A DNA stretch of 64,000 nt from Desulfuromonadaceae bacterium (GTDB taxonomy: Bacteria > Desulfobacterota > Desulfuromonadia > Geobacterales > Pseudopelobacteraceae), in contig JAQTQX010000021.1 in assembly GCA_028712075.1 (NCBI GenBank), positions 1 to 64,000 on the forward strand. Reading direction: 5' to 3'. The notes under the pieces were generated by a model. That model made no database searches, was not told the origin of the DNA, and saw nothing but the letters and a program-made list of their open reading frames with translations. The position numbers and the translations under genes were made by a program. This document shows positions 45,983 through 55,834 of the stretch, piece after piece. How positions within the stretch are numbered: position 1 is the stretch's first letter; every line of letters begins with the position of its first letter.

Positions 45983-47322
45983 TTGCCCCCCTCCGTTACC
46001 CGTGTCGTTGCCTGGACGGTTGAAACCCAGCTGTTGATCAGTGTTATCCCGTCAATAGCCACTCCATCACCCTTTTCAATGAACGATATCGGGACAGGAT
46101 TGCATCCACCCGGTTTACCGACCGTTTCCAGTGGAATAAGAGTCTTGCAGTAGTAGCAGAGTACCGCACCGTCGGCCTGACCATAGCCATCCGGCTTGCA
46201 GATGGCACAAGCATCAAGGTCAACGGTCAGCTGCCCATCAGGGCCCAATAGTATGAAGAAGCGAGCTTCCCGGGTACCCTGCTTGAACAGGTATTTATGC
46301 AGTTTACCATCCTCGAGATTAATCTCCCCTGTTTTTGGAATAAATATCTCTCCAGCCTGATTTGCCGTAACTGCAACCGGTGTGGGGTCCCAATACTCCA
46401 CGCTCGGAAAGCTGCTCTGATAGGCAGCACCGGCAAAAATCACTATCGAAAAAAAGGGGATGACTAACTGCAGACGTTGTTCCCTGATAGCAGCGGCCAG
46501 CAGCTTGCGCCGCTGTGCCCCCTGCCGGATATGTGCCACCGACGGCAAACGGGCAGAACCGATAGCCAGGGCAATTAACAGCACGGGAGTAAACCAGATG
46601 ATTATCCCTCCCCAGAATCCGACCTCCTTACCGAACAGAAGTCCGATATACTTCCAGACAATCGGTTTGACGAAGAGATGATCCGGTATCAGGATGGATT
46701 CCATGAACTGATGCACGAAATCATGAACACCTTTCATAACCTTCATGCTCAATGGGGAAAACAGATCAAGACGGGGAAGCGATGAGGAACTGAACAGGAG
46801 CAGCGCCACCACTGCAGCAAAAGCACCAAGTGGAGCTGCCTTGAAAGAAACAGAGATCCGTTTTTCAATACACAGGGAAGCGTATGCGAGAGAAATAGCT
46901 GCCAGAACAGGCACGGCATAGGTCAGTGCACCGCTGTCAACGACAGGAATCCGGCACGCGCAGATCGCTCCTGACACTATGGCAATGAAAGCGGAAATCA
47001 CACCTGCACTGAACGATGAATCAAACCATCTCGCCCGCGATGAGACGGTTGTGCTCCGTTCGCCGCTACGATAGACGGCGACAACGGCAATGGTCCAGAA
47101 GAGAAAGAAACTCGCCCCCAATGCCGACTTAATAACCGCATAGGAAGTTGATGCAGAGAAAAAACGGAACAAGACTGCGGAATCAGCTACGCCACAGATA
47201 AACCCCGAGATTCCTGCTATCATTATCACAGACCGCCGTACGGAAAAGCATCGCAACAGTACCAACACGATACAAAACCAGGAGAGCAGGTGAGGAATTA
47301 ATTTATAGACAATAGCTATCAA
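45979..47322 (-). CDS. DUF2318-type Fe-S membrane protein
   Basis: 447 residues from a TTG start at 47322 (AAAGGAT upstream). Seven or eight membrane segments are followed by a C-terminal domain with CAICKPDGYGQADGAVLCYY-C (two CxxC pairs, about residues 375-398) and GKPGGCNPVPI, the hallmark of DUF2318. Known relatives lie beside iron-uptake systems, e.g. Campylobacter Cj1660 with its ABC genes Cj1661-Cj1663. Here the ABC ATPase and two permeases lie just upstream in the same order, which supports a shared role in iron or copper handling at the membrane. Confidence 0.85.
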   Translation of the reverse strand: MIAIVYKLIPHLLSWFCIVLVLLRCFSVRRSVIMIAGISGFICGVADSAVLFRFFSASTSYAVIKSALGASFFLFWTIAVVAVYRSGERSTTVSSRARWFDSSFSAGVISAFIAIVSGAICACRIPVVDSGALTYAVPVLAAISLAYASLCIEKRISVSFKAAPLGAFAAVVALLLFSSSSLPRLDLFSPLSMKVMKGVHDFVHQFMESILIPDHLFVKPIVWKYIGLLFGKEVGFWGGIIIWFTPVLLIALAIGSARLPSVAHIRQGAQRRKLLAAAIREQRLQLVIPFFSIVIFAGAAYQSSFPSVEYWDPTPVAVTANQAGEIFIPKTGEINLEDGKLHKYLFKQGTREARFFILLGPDGQLTVDLDACAICKPDGYGQADGAVLCYYCKTLIPLETVGKPGGCNPVPISFIEKGDGVAIDGITLINSWVSTVQATTRVTEGGK

Positions 47323-47343
47323 AGGTAAATCCTTTTTAAAATA

Positions 47344-47483
47344 CGATGAGCGTTGAGCTGGACCCGATGAGAGTTGAGCTGGAACCGATGAGAGTTGAGC
47401 TGGAACCGATGAGAGTTGAGAGAAAAACCTTGGTGAGAAAAGATTTTTTCATCCCTCACCCCTCATCCCTCATCCCTCATCAG
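47344..47483. repeat. Heptad inverted array 7 with 21-bp repeats
   Basis: The left arm is built from a 21-bp compound unit (GAACCGATGAGAGTTGAGCTG) repeated three times. The right arm has CTCATCC units. The array encodes the end (KTDEG) and stop of the ABC ATPase gene on the minus strand and precedes the TTTAAAAAGGAT start region of the DUF2318 gene. Confidence 0.9.
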
Positions 47484-48156
47484 TTTTTACAAGCCGTTCT
47501 TCCCTCACCAGAATTCCATCGTCAAGATAGATGGTACGATCTCCCCAGGCTGCCACCTCCTGGTTATGTGTTACCATGATAACGGTAAAGTTCTCTTCAG
47601 CTCGCAGTTCCTTGAGTAGTTCCATAACCATAATGGTGCTCTTATGATCGAGGTTTCCGGTCGGTTCATCACCCAGCAGAAGTTTTGGACTATTGATAAT
47701 GGCCCGGGCGATACAGACCCGCTGCTGCTCACCGCCTGACAGCTCTCCCGGCCGGTTTTTCAACCGGTGGCCAAGCCCGACCCGCTCCAGGGCAAATCTG
47801 GCTTCCGCCTCATCAGGAACACTGTGAAAATATTGAGCCATCATGACATTCTCAACGGCAGTCAGATAAGGCACCAGATGATGTTGCTGAAAAATTATTC
47901 CGACAAATTCACGACGGAACCGTGCCAACCCGTCCTCACTGAGTGCCAACAGGTTTTCACCCCCAACCTGCAAGGAACCGGAGGTCGGCCGGTCAAGCCC
48001 CCCCACCAGATTCATGAAGGTACTCTTGCCGGAACCGGAATGCCCCATCACCGAAAGCCACTCCCCCTCGGGAACCAGCAGGTCAAGAGGTTTCAGGGCA
48101 CAAATATCGCCGTAGCTTCGGGTGAGACCGGTTGTTTCAATTATTGATGCCGCCAT
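47470..48156 (-). CDS. ABC transporter ATPase (LolD/MacB type)
   Basis: 228 residues. Walker [10 protein letters not shown] (about 38-46), Q-loop [10 protein letters not shown], signature LSGGEQQR, Walker [13 protein letters not shown] and H-loop VTHN are intact. It should energise the two FtsX-like permeases encoded upstream; such complexes usually drive periplasmic or outer-envelope processes rather than classical import. The final TDEG and stop come from array 7. The ATG is preceded by AAGAGG next to the TTTAAAA junction of array 8. Confidence 0.92.
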   Translation of the reverse strand: MAASIIETTGLTRSYGDICALKPLDLLVPEGEWLSVMGHSGSGKSTFMNLVGGLDRPTSGSLQVGGENLLALSEDGLARFRREFVGIIFQQHHLVPYLTAVENVMMAQYFHSVPDEAEARFALERVGLGHRLKNRPGELSGGEQQRVCIARAIINSPKLLLGDEPTGNLDHKSTIMVMELLKELRAEENFTVIMVTHNQEVAAWGDRTIYLDDGILVREERLVKTDEG

Positions 48157-48179
48157 TATTAATAACCTCTTTTAAATAC

Positions 48180-48252
48180 GATGAGGGATGAGGGATGAAA
48201 AAATCTATCCAACTCATCTCTCATCGGATTTATCTCATCTCTCATCAGATTT
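48180..48252. repeat. Heptad inverted array 8
   Basis: GATGAGG units, a short spacer, then CTCATCT/CTCATCG units. It lies between the permease gene and the ATPase gene. Confidence 0.9.
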
Positions 48253-48254
48253 CG

Positions 48255-49415
48255 TTATTCTCCCCGCAGACTTCTCACCGGATCGAGCTTGAACACCGAA
48301 ATCATCGGCCCAAAGCTTCCCAACAGCGCAAGAAAAAGACTCACACCCAGCGAGACACATGCAATCCACGGGATAATGTCGGCCGATGCCGAGAAAACTG
48401 TGCGGGTGATGAACTGGGCGATTATCGTGCCGCACAGGTACCCGGCTATCCCGCCCAGTACTCCGAGCATCGCAGCTTCCCCGCAAAAGATCAGCATAAC
48501 CTCGACTCGGGTGCCCCCCATCGCCTTCATGAGTCCGATCTCTTTGCCCCTCTCCAGCACTGTCGTACTCATGGTTCCGGCCACACTGCTTCCGGCTGAA
48601 ACGAGCACAACGGCAGTCACCATCAGCATCAACAGCTTGACTTTCGCCAACAGGCCTTCAGAGGTTCTCGCTGTCTGGCGTACTTCACTCACTTTGGCTC
48701 CGGGCATCAGCTGCTGAAGTGACACAGCGCTCTTTTTCAGACTGTCGCCCCCTGCGGTCACCATGAGCCGAACCAGCGTTATCTGCCCTTCAAGTTCGAG
48801 CGCTTTCTGCAGTTCCGGCAACGCCACAAACAACAGTCCGTCTTCTTCACCACCCGACGTAACGATGCCGGATACACGAAGTTTCACCGTTTGACCCTTC
48901 CCGCCACATTCCATCATATCGCCAGGCTTCAGCTTCATACTGGCCGCCAGGTCATTGCCGACAACAATCTCTCCGGCTGTAGGCCAGGTACCTTTTAGCT
49001 GCCACCAGGGGAACAAACGACGGATATCGGCAAAGTCAACCCCTTCCACCATCAGGTCGGAATCTTTCCAGTGCAACGCACCGCGCAGATGGAACGACCG
49101 TTCCGCTTTTATTCCGCTCCGTGCCAGGGCACCCTCCACCAGGCTCTGCTGCAGATAGGTCGGTTCGCTGACAACGCCAAAATCGAGTCCGCCACTTCCG
49201 ATTTCAAGCCGGGCGGTTTCAGGAATAACGATGAGATTTGCCCCATATTTGCGCACCTCTTCCGCCACCCGCCGCTCCATGGATGATGAAACTATACCGA
49301 GAGCCGTGGCAAGACTCGAAGCCATGGCAAGAACGGCCAGTAGCAGGATCGTACGCCCTTTGCGATGACCAAGGGCACGTAGGACAAGATGTATGAGCCA
49401 GCGACGTCGCGTCAT
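48255..49415 (-). CDS. FtsX/MacB-type ABC permease 1
   Basis: 386 residues from the ATG at 49415; the frame is open further upstream, but that part is array sequence. The N-terminal TM is near 18-38, then a large periplasmic domain (FPWWQLKGTWPTAGEIVVGN), then three C-terminal TMs in the FtsX fold with ERGKEIGLMKAMGGTR. No Shine-Dalgarno sequence is visible at the start, possibly because the array has replaced it. It forms an ABC complex with the other permease and the ATPase, as in Campylobacter Cj1661-Cj1663. Confidence 0.88.
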   Translation of the reverse strand: MTRRRWLIHLVLRALGHRKGRTILLLAVLAMASSLATALGIVSSSMERRVAEEVRKYGANLIVIPETARLEIGSGGLDFGVVSEPTYLQQSLVEGALARSGIKAERSFHLRGALHWKDSDLMVEGVDFADIRRLFPWWQLKGTWPTAGEIVVGNDLAASMKLKPGDMMECGGKGQTVKLRVSGIVTSGGEEDGLLFVALPELQKALELEGQITLVRLMVTAGGDSLKKSAVSLQQLMPGAKVSEVRQTARTSEGLLAKVKLLMLMVTAVVLVSAGSSVAGTMSTTVLERGKEIGLMKAMGGTRVEVMLIFCGEAAMLGVLGGIAGYLCGTIIAQFITRTVFSASADIIPWIACVSLGVSLFLALLGSFGPMISVFKLDPVRSLRGE

Positions 49416-49427
49416 AAGGAAAAACCG

Positions 49428-49597
49428 GTGAGGGTTGAGGGTTGAGGGATGAGAAAACCTCTCAGAAACCAATGGGGGATAAGCGCTGAGAGACCAAAAA
49501 CCCTCACAGTATTTATTTTTTCATCTCTCATCTCTCAACTCTCAACATGTTTTTTTCATCTCTCAACTCTCATCATTTTTTTATCCTTCATCATCCT
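49428..49597. repeat. Heptad inverted array 9
   Basis: Left arm GTTGAGG/GATGAG units (49428-49453). A longer spacer is followed by a right arm of CTCATCT and CTCAACT units with T-rich breaks (49520-49597), which touches the end of the second permease gene. Confidence 0.85.
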
Positions 49598-50820
49598 TTA
49601 AGCACCTTCACCGGTTCAACCAGCAGCGCCCTGCGTAATGGGGCAATACTCCCGGCTATCGCAACAACAAAAGCTGAAATGATGGCCGTCGGAAACAGCC
49701 AGAGTGGTGAAGCTATCGTCGAGTTAAATACCGTACGGCTGATGACTTCAGCAAGCTGGTCCCCGATGAAGTAGCCGACAATGCCGCCGACTACAGAGAT
49801 AATCAGAGTTTCACCAATAAAAATGGAACTTATCTGAAATCGATCAGCGCCAACCGCCTTCATCAAGGCTATCTCTTTACTACGCTCCGCCATGGAGGCC
49901 ATCAGGCTGGTTGATACGGACGTTGCCGAAGCACCGAGCGCCAGCACGGTAAGGAGAAGCATAACGCTGTTCAGCTTGTTGAGCAGCGCACCCTCGGCAC
50001 TGGCGATCTGCCAGACCGGTTTCGCCCGACTCCCCGCCATCACCTCTTCTACATTCTTCGCTACGGACGTTACGTAGGCTGTGCAGTACCACTTTTCATA
50101 TTCGTCCTTGCTCATGGTGGACGGATCCTTCTTGCCGAAGTCGTCCATCGGCACAGTAAGGGCACTCACCTGCACCCGGGATACCTTCCCCGTCTGCAGC
50201 AGCAACGTCTGCACCGTAACAAGAGGCGCAAAAAGCTGCTCTTCCTCGTAACCACCGGTCGTCACGATGCCGACTATCCGAAACAGCTGCCTCCGTCCCT
50301 TGACCAGAGCTGTCACTTCTCCCCCGGAAGCAACATTCAGACGTTTTGCCAGAGCTGCACCGATAATCGCTTCATCAGCGTCTTCCGGCCAGCGCCCCTG
50401 TACTTCCCACCAGGGAGCGATTCCTTTGACTCCCTGCGTGGACACGTCCTCCCCGGGCACCTCCAGCTGTTTGGCAAACCAGGTTCCGGAAACAACCCCG
50501 CGTTCCCTCTTGCCGCCCGAGGAAAATTCCGCAATGCCGAACAGATAGGGGGCAAATCCGGTGATATTATATTTCCAGAAAACCGTCTTGATTTTCGGCA
50601 GATCTTCCTCGCGCAAAAAACCACCCCCCTCGGCGGCGGACGGCTCAATCAGAATGTTTGCGCCATAGCTGCGCAATTCAAGCGCCATCTTGTGCGACAC
50701 TTCTCCGGCAATGCCCAGAAAAGCGGTCGCAACGGCCGCACCCATGGTAATCGACAGGAAAATCAGGAACACCGCTTTCGGGCGTTTGAGGAAGGAGTTT
50801 TTGAGGATACGGAAGAGCAT
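49591..50820 (-). CDS. FtsX/MacB-type ABC permease 2
   Basis: 409 residues, homologous to the other permease. TM1 near 18-38, periplasmic domain with APWWEVQGRWPEDADEAIIG and an inserted KKDPSTMSKDEYEKWY segment, then three C-terminal TMs with ERSKEIALMKAVGADR. The PWW...GRWP motif is shared by both permeases and is characteristic of this subfamily. The ribosome site is weak (TTTTAGGC) next to array 10. It should pair with permease 1. Confidence 0.88.
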   Translation of the reverse strand: MLFRILKNSFLKRPKAVFLIFLSITMGAAVATAFLGIAGEVSHKMALELRSYGANILIEPSAAEGGGFLREEDLPKIKTVFWKYNITGFAPYLFGIAEFSSGGKRERGVVSGTWFAKQLEVPGEDVSTQGVKGIAPWWEVQGRWPEDADEAIIGAALAKRLNVASGGEVTALVKGRRQLFRIVGIVTTGGYEEEQLFAPLVTVQTLLLQTGKVSRVQVSALTVPMDDFGKKDPSTMSKDEYEKWYCTAYVTSVAKNVEEVMAGSRAKPVWQIASAEGALLNKLNSVMLLLTVLALGASATSVSTSLMASMAERSKEIALMKAVGADRFQISSIFIGETLIISVVGGIVGYFIGDQLAEVISRTVFNSTIASPLWLFPTAIISAFVVAIAGSIAPLRRALLVEPVKVLKG

Positions 50821-50829
50821 GCCTAAAAC

Positions 50830-50893
50830 CGATGAGAGATGAGAGAGGAGAGATGAGCAAACATCAGATGAACGATGAAAGTTGAGCGATAAG
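50830..50893. repeat. Heptad array 10 (left arm of S23 unit 1)
   Basis: GATGAGA and related units on the plus strand. Together with array 11 (51285-51311, CTCATCC units) it brackets the first S23 gene as inverted arms. Confidence 0.88.
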
Positions 50894-50914
50894 GGAACGA
50901 AAATCTAAATTTCA

Positions 50915-51289
50915 TCATCTCGGCTCCGCCTTTGTTTGAGCTGAACGAAATGCAGACAGCTTACCTGACAGGGTGTCAATTTTACGCGCTATTTGCAAAT
51001 ATTCATTTTCATCCATAAACCCAAGGTCACATGCAATTTCTATTTGACACGCAACTTCCATCAGTGAACCGTATGCCAACTGGGTAAAATGAGCCTGATC
51101 TTTACGACTGGTTCTGCCGCTACCTTCAGCAATGTTCGACGCAACCGAAACGGCAGCGCGATTAAGTTGGGAAACCAATCCAAACTTTTCCTCAACAGGA
51201 AAACATCCGGTAATTCTGTACACTTCAATAACGAGGTCTTTCGCCAAATACCAAACCTGTAATTTGTGATAGGTAAAGGATATTTTCAT
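50915..51289 (-). CDS. S23-type four-helix-bundle protein 1
   Basis: 124 residues: YHKLQVWYLAKDLVIEVY, EKFGLVSQLNRAAVSVASNI, AEGSGRTSRKDQAHFTQLAY and GSLMEVACQIEIA, the full signature of the 23S rRNA intervening-sequence protein family. Relatives form small helical oligomers, are found in rRNA insertions and scattered loci, and include the Avd proteins of diversity-generating retroelements. The ATG lies inside a heptad unit (GGGATGAAAA). It interrupts a cytochrome/metal operon, and a close paralog at 55425 does the same. The role is unknown; nucleic-acid binding is likely by family. Confidence 0.9.
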   Translation of the reverse strand: MKISFTYHKLQVWYLAKDLVIEVYRITGCFPVEEKFGLVSQLNRAAVSVASNIAEGSGRTSRKDQAHFTQLAYGSLMEVACQIEIACDLGFMDENEYLQIARKIDTLSGKLSAFRSAQTKAEPR

Positions 51290-51311
51290 CCCTCATCCCT
51301 CATCCCTCGTC
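51285..51311. repeat. Heptad array 11 (right arm of S23 unit 1)
   Basis: Three to four CTCATCC units. It provides the start codon of the S23 gene on the minus strand and the last codons and stop (TRDEG) of the 4-TM protein gene. Confidence 0.9.
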
Positions 51312-51730
51312 AGCTCTTCACGCATTTCCACCGGCAGTGATTCCTTGAGCAGCTCAACTTTTTTCTGCATATTCCGCCACGCATATACACCCCAGACCAC
51401 CGCCGCAAACATCATGACATGCTTCACAGCCAGAGCCGGCACCTGCAGCTTGTCGGCGGCATTGGCCCATTCGAAGCTGGTATAGAAGATGGTGCGCGGC
51501 ACGCCGCCAAGGACAACCCACCAGAGGGCGAACTTGAACAGCTTCTTCATTTTGCTGTTTGTTTTCAGGAAGAAGAGCGTTGCCTCCGGGCTGTTCATGG
51601 ATGCCTGTATGCGGATGATCGCATGCAGGGCAAAACCGCTGCCGACCAGCAGTCCGGTGGCCATGTCGTGGAAATAGTTGTTCATCATAATTACAACCCC
51701 GAGTCCGGGGCTTATGTCAAAAGTCGGCAT
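51293..51730 (-). CDS. Four-TM membrane protein, possible haem-binding
   Basis: 145 residues with three or four membrane segments. Histidines sit at membrane positions (NNYFHDMATGLLVG, GFALHAI, VKHVMMFAAVVWG), a pattern compatible with b-type haem or metal binding, though I do not recognise the family. A good ribosome site (AAAAAAGGAT) precedes the ATG. The end (ELTRDEG) comes from array 11. It lies between the WG-repeat lipoprotein and the ABC permeases in gene order. Confidence 0.6.
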   Translation of the reverse strand: MPTFDISPGLGVVIMMNNYFHDMATGLLVGSGFALHAIIRIQASMNSPEATLFFLKTNSKMKKLFKFALWWVVLGGVPRTIFYTSFEWANAADKLQVPALAVKHVMMFAAVVWGVYAWRNMQKKVELLKESLPVEMREELTRDEG

Positions 51731-51753
51731 GTTACATATCCTTTTTTAAAACT

Positions 51754-51838
51754 TGATGAGGGATGAGCTGGAACCGATGAAGGATGAGAAAATCTCTCAC
51801 ACCTCTCATCGCTTCTAACTCATCGCTTCTGACTCACC
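51754..51838. repeat. Heptad inverted array 12
   Basis: GATGAGG and GATGAG units, an AAAATCT spacer, then CTCATCG-type units. It lies between the WG lipoprotein gene and the 4-TM gene, next to a TTTTAAAAAAGGAT ribosome-site block. Confidence 0.88.
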
Positions 51839-51842
51839 GCCA

Positions 51843-52916
51843 CTACTGCTTATTTGCCACAAAATGCGTATTGAAGTGAGTGTACTGATCAATTGAACGC
51901 TGGTCCCACTCAAAACGGGCCTCAATAACCATTTTCCCGGTCTTGTCGATGAGGCCGCACTTTTCTCCGACCTTTACCGGTGCGAGGCCGTTGACAAAAA
52001 TGGAACCGGCATCGAATTGCGGCTTGATAACCATGTTACCCTGTTTGTCCATATAACCGACCTTACCCTTTACCATTATCGGAGCTAGTCCTTCGGTGAA
52101 GATGGTCGGAGAACCGAATTCCTGATTAATGATCGGATTTCCGGTCCGGTCGATCAATTGCCAGGTATCTTTTTTTCTGACAGCTGCAACTCCGTCGTTA
52201 AAATTGGTCCCCTCACTGTACTGGGCGGGTACTACCATGGTGCCGCTCTTGTCGATATAACCAACCATACCGAATTTGCCGTTAATTTTTACCATTGCAA
52301 GCCCATCACGAAACAGGGCTGCCTGGAAGAACTGCTCCGGAACAACCATTTTGCCGCTCTTGTCAATATAGCCAAACTTGGTGCCGATTTTAACGGGAGC
52401 AAGCCCTTCAGAAAACTGGGAGGCATCATCAAACTGCGGCTTGATGACAAATTTACCCTTATTATCAATAAATCCGGCCTTGAAGGTGCTGCCCTGGGAT
52501 ACAACAACCGCAGCCAGACCGTCCATGAAGGCAAATGTGGCAAGATAGTCAGCATCAATAACCTGCTTTCCTGTCTGGTCAATGTACCCCCACTTGTCCC
52601 CTTTCCGTACCGGTGCCCTGCCATTCAGGAAAATGGATGCACTATCAAAACTGGCAGGAATGACCATTTTCCCTTCCGCATCTATATAGCCATCCTTGCC
52701 GTTGACTCGCACCGGCGCAAGCCCCTCGGAAAAGATTGAAGCATAATCAAACTGTGGCGGGATAACCGTCGTACCACCTCGATCGCAATAGCCGTACTTG
52801 CCGTTAAACTTCACCAGGAATCGATCTGCGGTGTCACGCACGACCTTTTTTTCTTCCTTCTGACAGGCGGTGCAGACCGTAAGGGCTGCCAGTAATAGAA
52901 TCAGTAAGCGTCTCAT
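51843..52916 (-). CDS. WG-repeat lipoprotein
   Basis: About 357 residues from the ATG at 52916 (GGGGG upstream); an ATG at 52928 is less likely. A lipoprotein signal with lipobox LTVCTAC gives an acylated Cys near residue 18. Nine repeats of about 30-40 residues follow, each with the core GYIDKSGKMVVP or a variant (WG-repeat family), and a short unique tail. These repeats build beta structures used for binding in the envelope. It lies next to ResB and may help present or protect a partner there. Confidence 0.88.
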   Translation of the reverse strand: MRRLLILLLAALTVCTACQKEEKKVVRDTADRFLVKFNGKYGYCDRGGTTVIPPQFDYASIFSEGLAPVRVNGKDGYIDAEGKMVIPASFDSASIFLNGRAPVRKGDKWGYIDQTGKQVIDADYLATFAFMDGLAAVVVSQGSTFKAGFIDNKGKFVIKPQFDDASQFSEGLAPVKIGTKFGYIDKSGKMVVPEQFFQAALFRDGLAMVKINGKFGMVGYIDKSGTMVVPAQYSEGTNFNDGVAAVRKKDTWQLIDRTGNPIINQEFGSPTIFTEGLAPIMVKGKVGYMDKQGNMVIKPQFDAGSIFVNGLAPVKVGEKCGLIDKTGKMVIEARFEWDQRSIDQYTHFNTHFVANKQ

Positions 52917-52934
52917 TTTAACCCCCATAAATTC

Positions 52935-54436
<1,502 letters not shown>

Positions 54437-54449
54437 ATATGTATAGAAC

Positions 54450-54521
54450 CGTTGAGGGCTGAGTGATGAGAGTTGAGTGATCAGAGAGATTTTCTCAACC
54501 CTCATCTCTCAACTCTCAACT
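54450..54521. repeat. Heptad inverted array 14
   Basis: GTTGAGG and GATGAG-type units, then CTCAACC/CTCATCT/CTCAACT units. It lies between the CcsA and ResB genes. Confidence 0.88.
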
Positions 54522-54528
54522 GTTTTGT

Positions 54529-55365
54529 TTATCTCACCTGAAACACATGCAGGCTGGTATTGACGACAAGATTGACGCCGAAGAAGCAGATTATAACACT
54601 GCTCAGAGCACAGATTGCCATCCAGGCCAGACGCTTCTCACGCCAGCCGAAAGTCACCCGCAGGTGAATGGTGATCCCGTATATGAGCCAGGAGATAAGA
54701 GACCAGGTTTCGACCGGGTCCCAGGCCCAGTAACTCCCCCAGAGATCTTTCGCCCAGATTGCTCCGGCCGAGATCATAATGGTGTCGGTAATGAAGCCAA
54801 AGACGACATAGCGGAAGATTAATTCATCAAGACGGCCGATCGAAGGGAAACGCTCATACGCCGGGTTCGGTTCGGCGCTCGCTTCACTCTTCTGTTTCAG
54901 CAGGAACAGCACCCCCGCCGCCATGGCAAGGGAATATGCACCGAAGGAAAGCCAGGCAAAATAGACATGGATATACAGCCAGACCGTCTTGAGACTGGCC
55001 GCCATAGGGGTCAGACCCGGATTCTGCATATACCCGTAACCGAGCATGACGAGCACCAGGGGAACGGTACCGACGGCCAACCCCTGCAGCTGTTTGTTCT
55101 GCCAGCCGACAAACAGGGTACCGATAATTATAAACCAGCCCCCCATCAAGGCATATTCATAATGCCCCGACCAGGGGAGATGGCCAGTGGCATTGAATCG
55201 GGCAACGATAGCCGCAGTTTGGGCGACAAACCCGAAGGCAACCATAAGCGTCACCTTCGAAACAATCCGGGGGTTTTTAAAAACAAACGAGTAGATAAAG
55301 CCGACCGCGGCAAGTGCGTACGCTACCAATGATATAAGATAAAAAACTGTTTCCCAGTAAGCCAT
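54529..55365 (-). CDS. ccsA: Cytochrome c assembly protein CcsA
   Basis: 278 residues with about eight membrane segments. The haem-handling WWD-type motif is clear: LWGSYWAWDPVETWSLISWL near residues 206-225. Conserved histidines flank it (GHYEYALM, IHVYFAWL, IHLRVTFGW). It should present haem at the outer face of the membrane to apocytochromes with ResB. The ribosome site GAGAGG lies within the end of array 15. Confidence 0.94.
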   Translation of the reverse strand: MAYWETVFYLISLVAYALAAVGFIYSFVFKNPRIVSKVTLMVAFGFVAQTAAIVARFNATGHLPWSGHYEYALMGGWFIIIGTLFVGWQNKQLQGLAVGTVPLVLVMLGYGYMQNPGLTPMAASLKTVWLYIHVYFAWLSFGAYSLAMAAGVLFLLKQKSEASAEPNPAYERFPSIGRLDELIFRYVVFGFITDTIMISAGAIWAKDLWGSYWAWDPVETWSLISWLIYGITIHLRVTFGWREKRLAWMAICALSSVIICFFGVNLVVNTSLHVFQVR

Positions 55366-55376
55366 TCTAACCTCTC

Positions 55377-55426
55377 GTTGAGGGATGAGCTAAAAACGAT
55401 GAGGGATGAGAAACCCATCTCGCATC
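55377..55426. repeat. Heptad array 15 (left arm of S23 unit 2)
   Basis: GATGAGG-type units on the plus strand, then a short degenerate CTCGCATC. It forms the left arm around the second S23 gene. Confidence 0.85.
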
Positions 55427-55811
55427 ATTCTATTTCATTTCTCGCTATCATTTTTAATTGAGAACTGCGTAATGCGGACAATTTTTCAGCAAGTGAGTTT
55501 ACTTTTATATATGTTTCATTCAAGTCACTATCGGTAACAAAACCAAGATCAGAGGCAATTTCTAACTGACAAGCAACTTCCATGAGGGAGCCATACGCAA
55601 GCTGCGTGAAATGGGCCTGATCTTTACGGCTAGTCCTGCCAGCTCCTTCGGCAATATTTGATGCTACTGAAACTGCCGCTCGGGTAATCTGAGAAACCAA
55701 CCCGAACTTTTCTTCTGCAGGAAACTTTTTCGTAACACCATATACATCTATAACAATGTCCTTTGCTAAATGCCAGACCTGCAACTTATGATAAACAAAA
55801 GCCCCTCTCAT
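55425..55811 (-). CDS. S23-type four-helix-bundle protein 2
   Basis: 128 residues, closely similar to the protein encoded at 50915: YHKLQVWHLAKDIVIDVY, AAVSVASNIAEGAGRTSRKD and QAHFTQLAYGSLMEVACQ are nearly identical, and the C-terminal 35 residues have diverged. The ATG is again part of a heptad unit (GGGATGAGAGG). It separates the CcsA gene from the ResB-like gene on the same strand, so it looks inserted into a working operon. Confidence 0.9.
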   Translation of the reverse strand: MRGAFVYHKLQVWHLAKDIVIDVYGVTKKFPAEEKFGLVSQITRAAVSVASNIAEGAGRTSRKDQAHFTQLAYGSLMEVACQLEIASDLGFVTDSDLNETYIKVNSLAEKLSALRSSQLKMIARNEIE

Positions 55812-55834
55812 CCCTCATCCCTCATCCCTCATCA
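55804..55834. repeat. Heptad array 16 (right arm of S23 unit 2)
   Basis: Four CTCATCC units. They are bounded by AGCCCCT and AGGGGCT (55800-55806 and 55843-55849), a small outer inverted repeat. The array provides the start of S23 gene 2. Confidence 0.9.
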
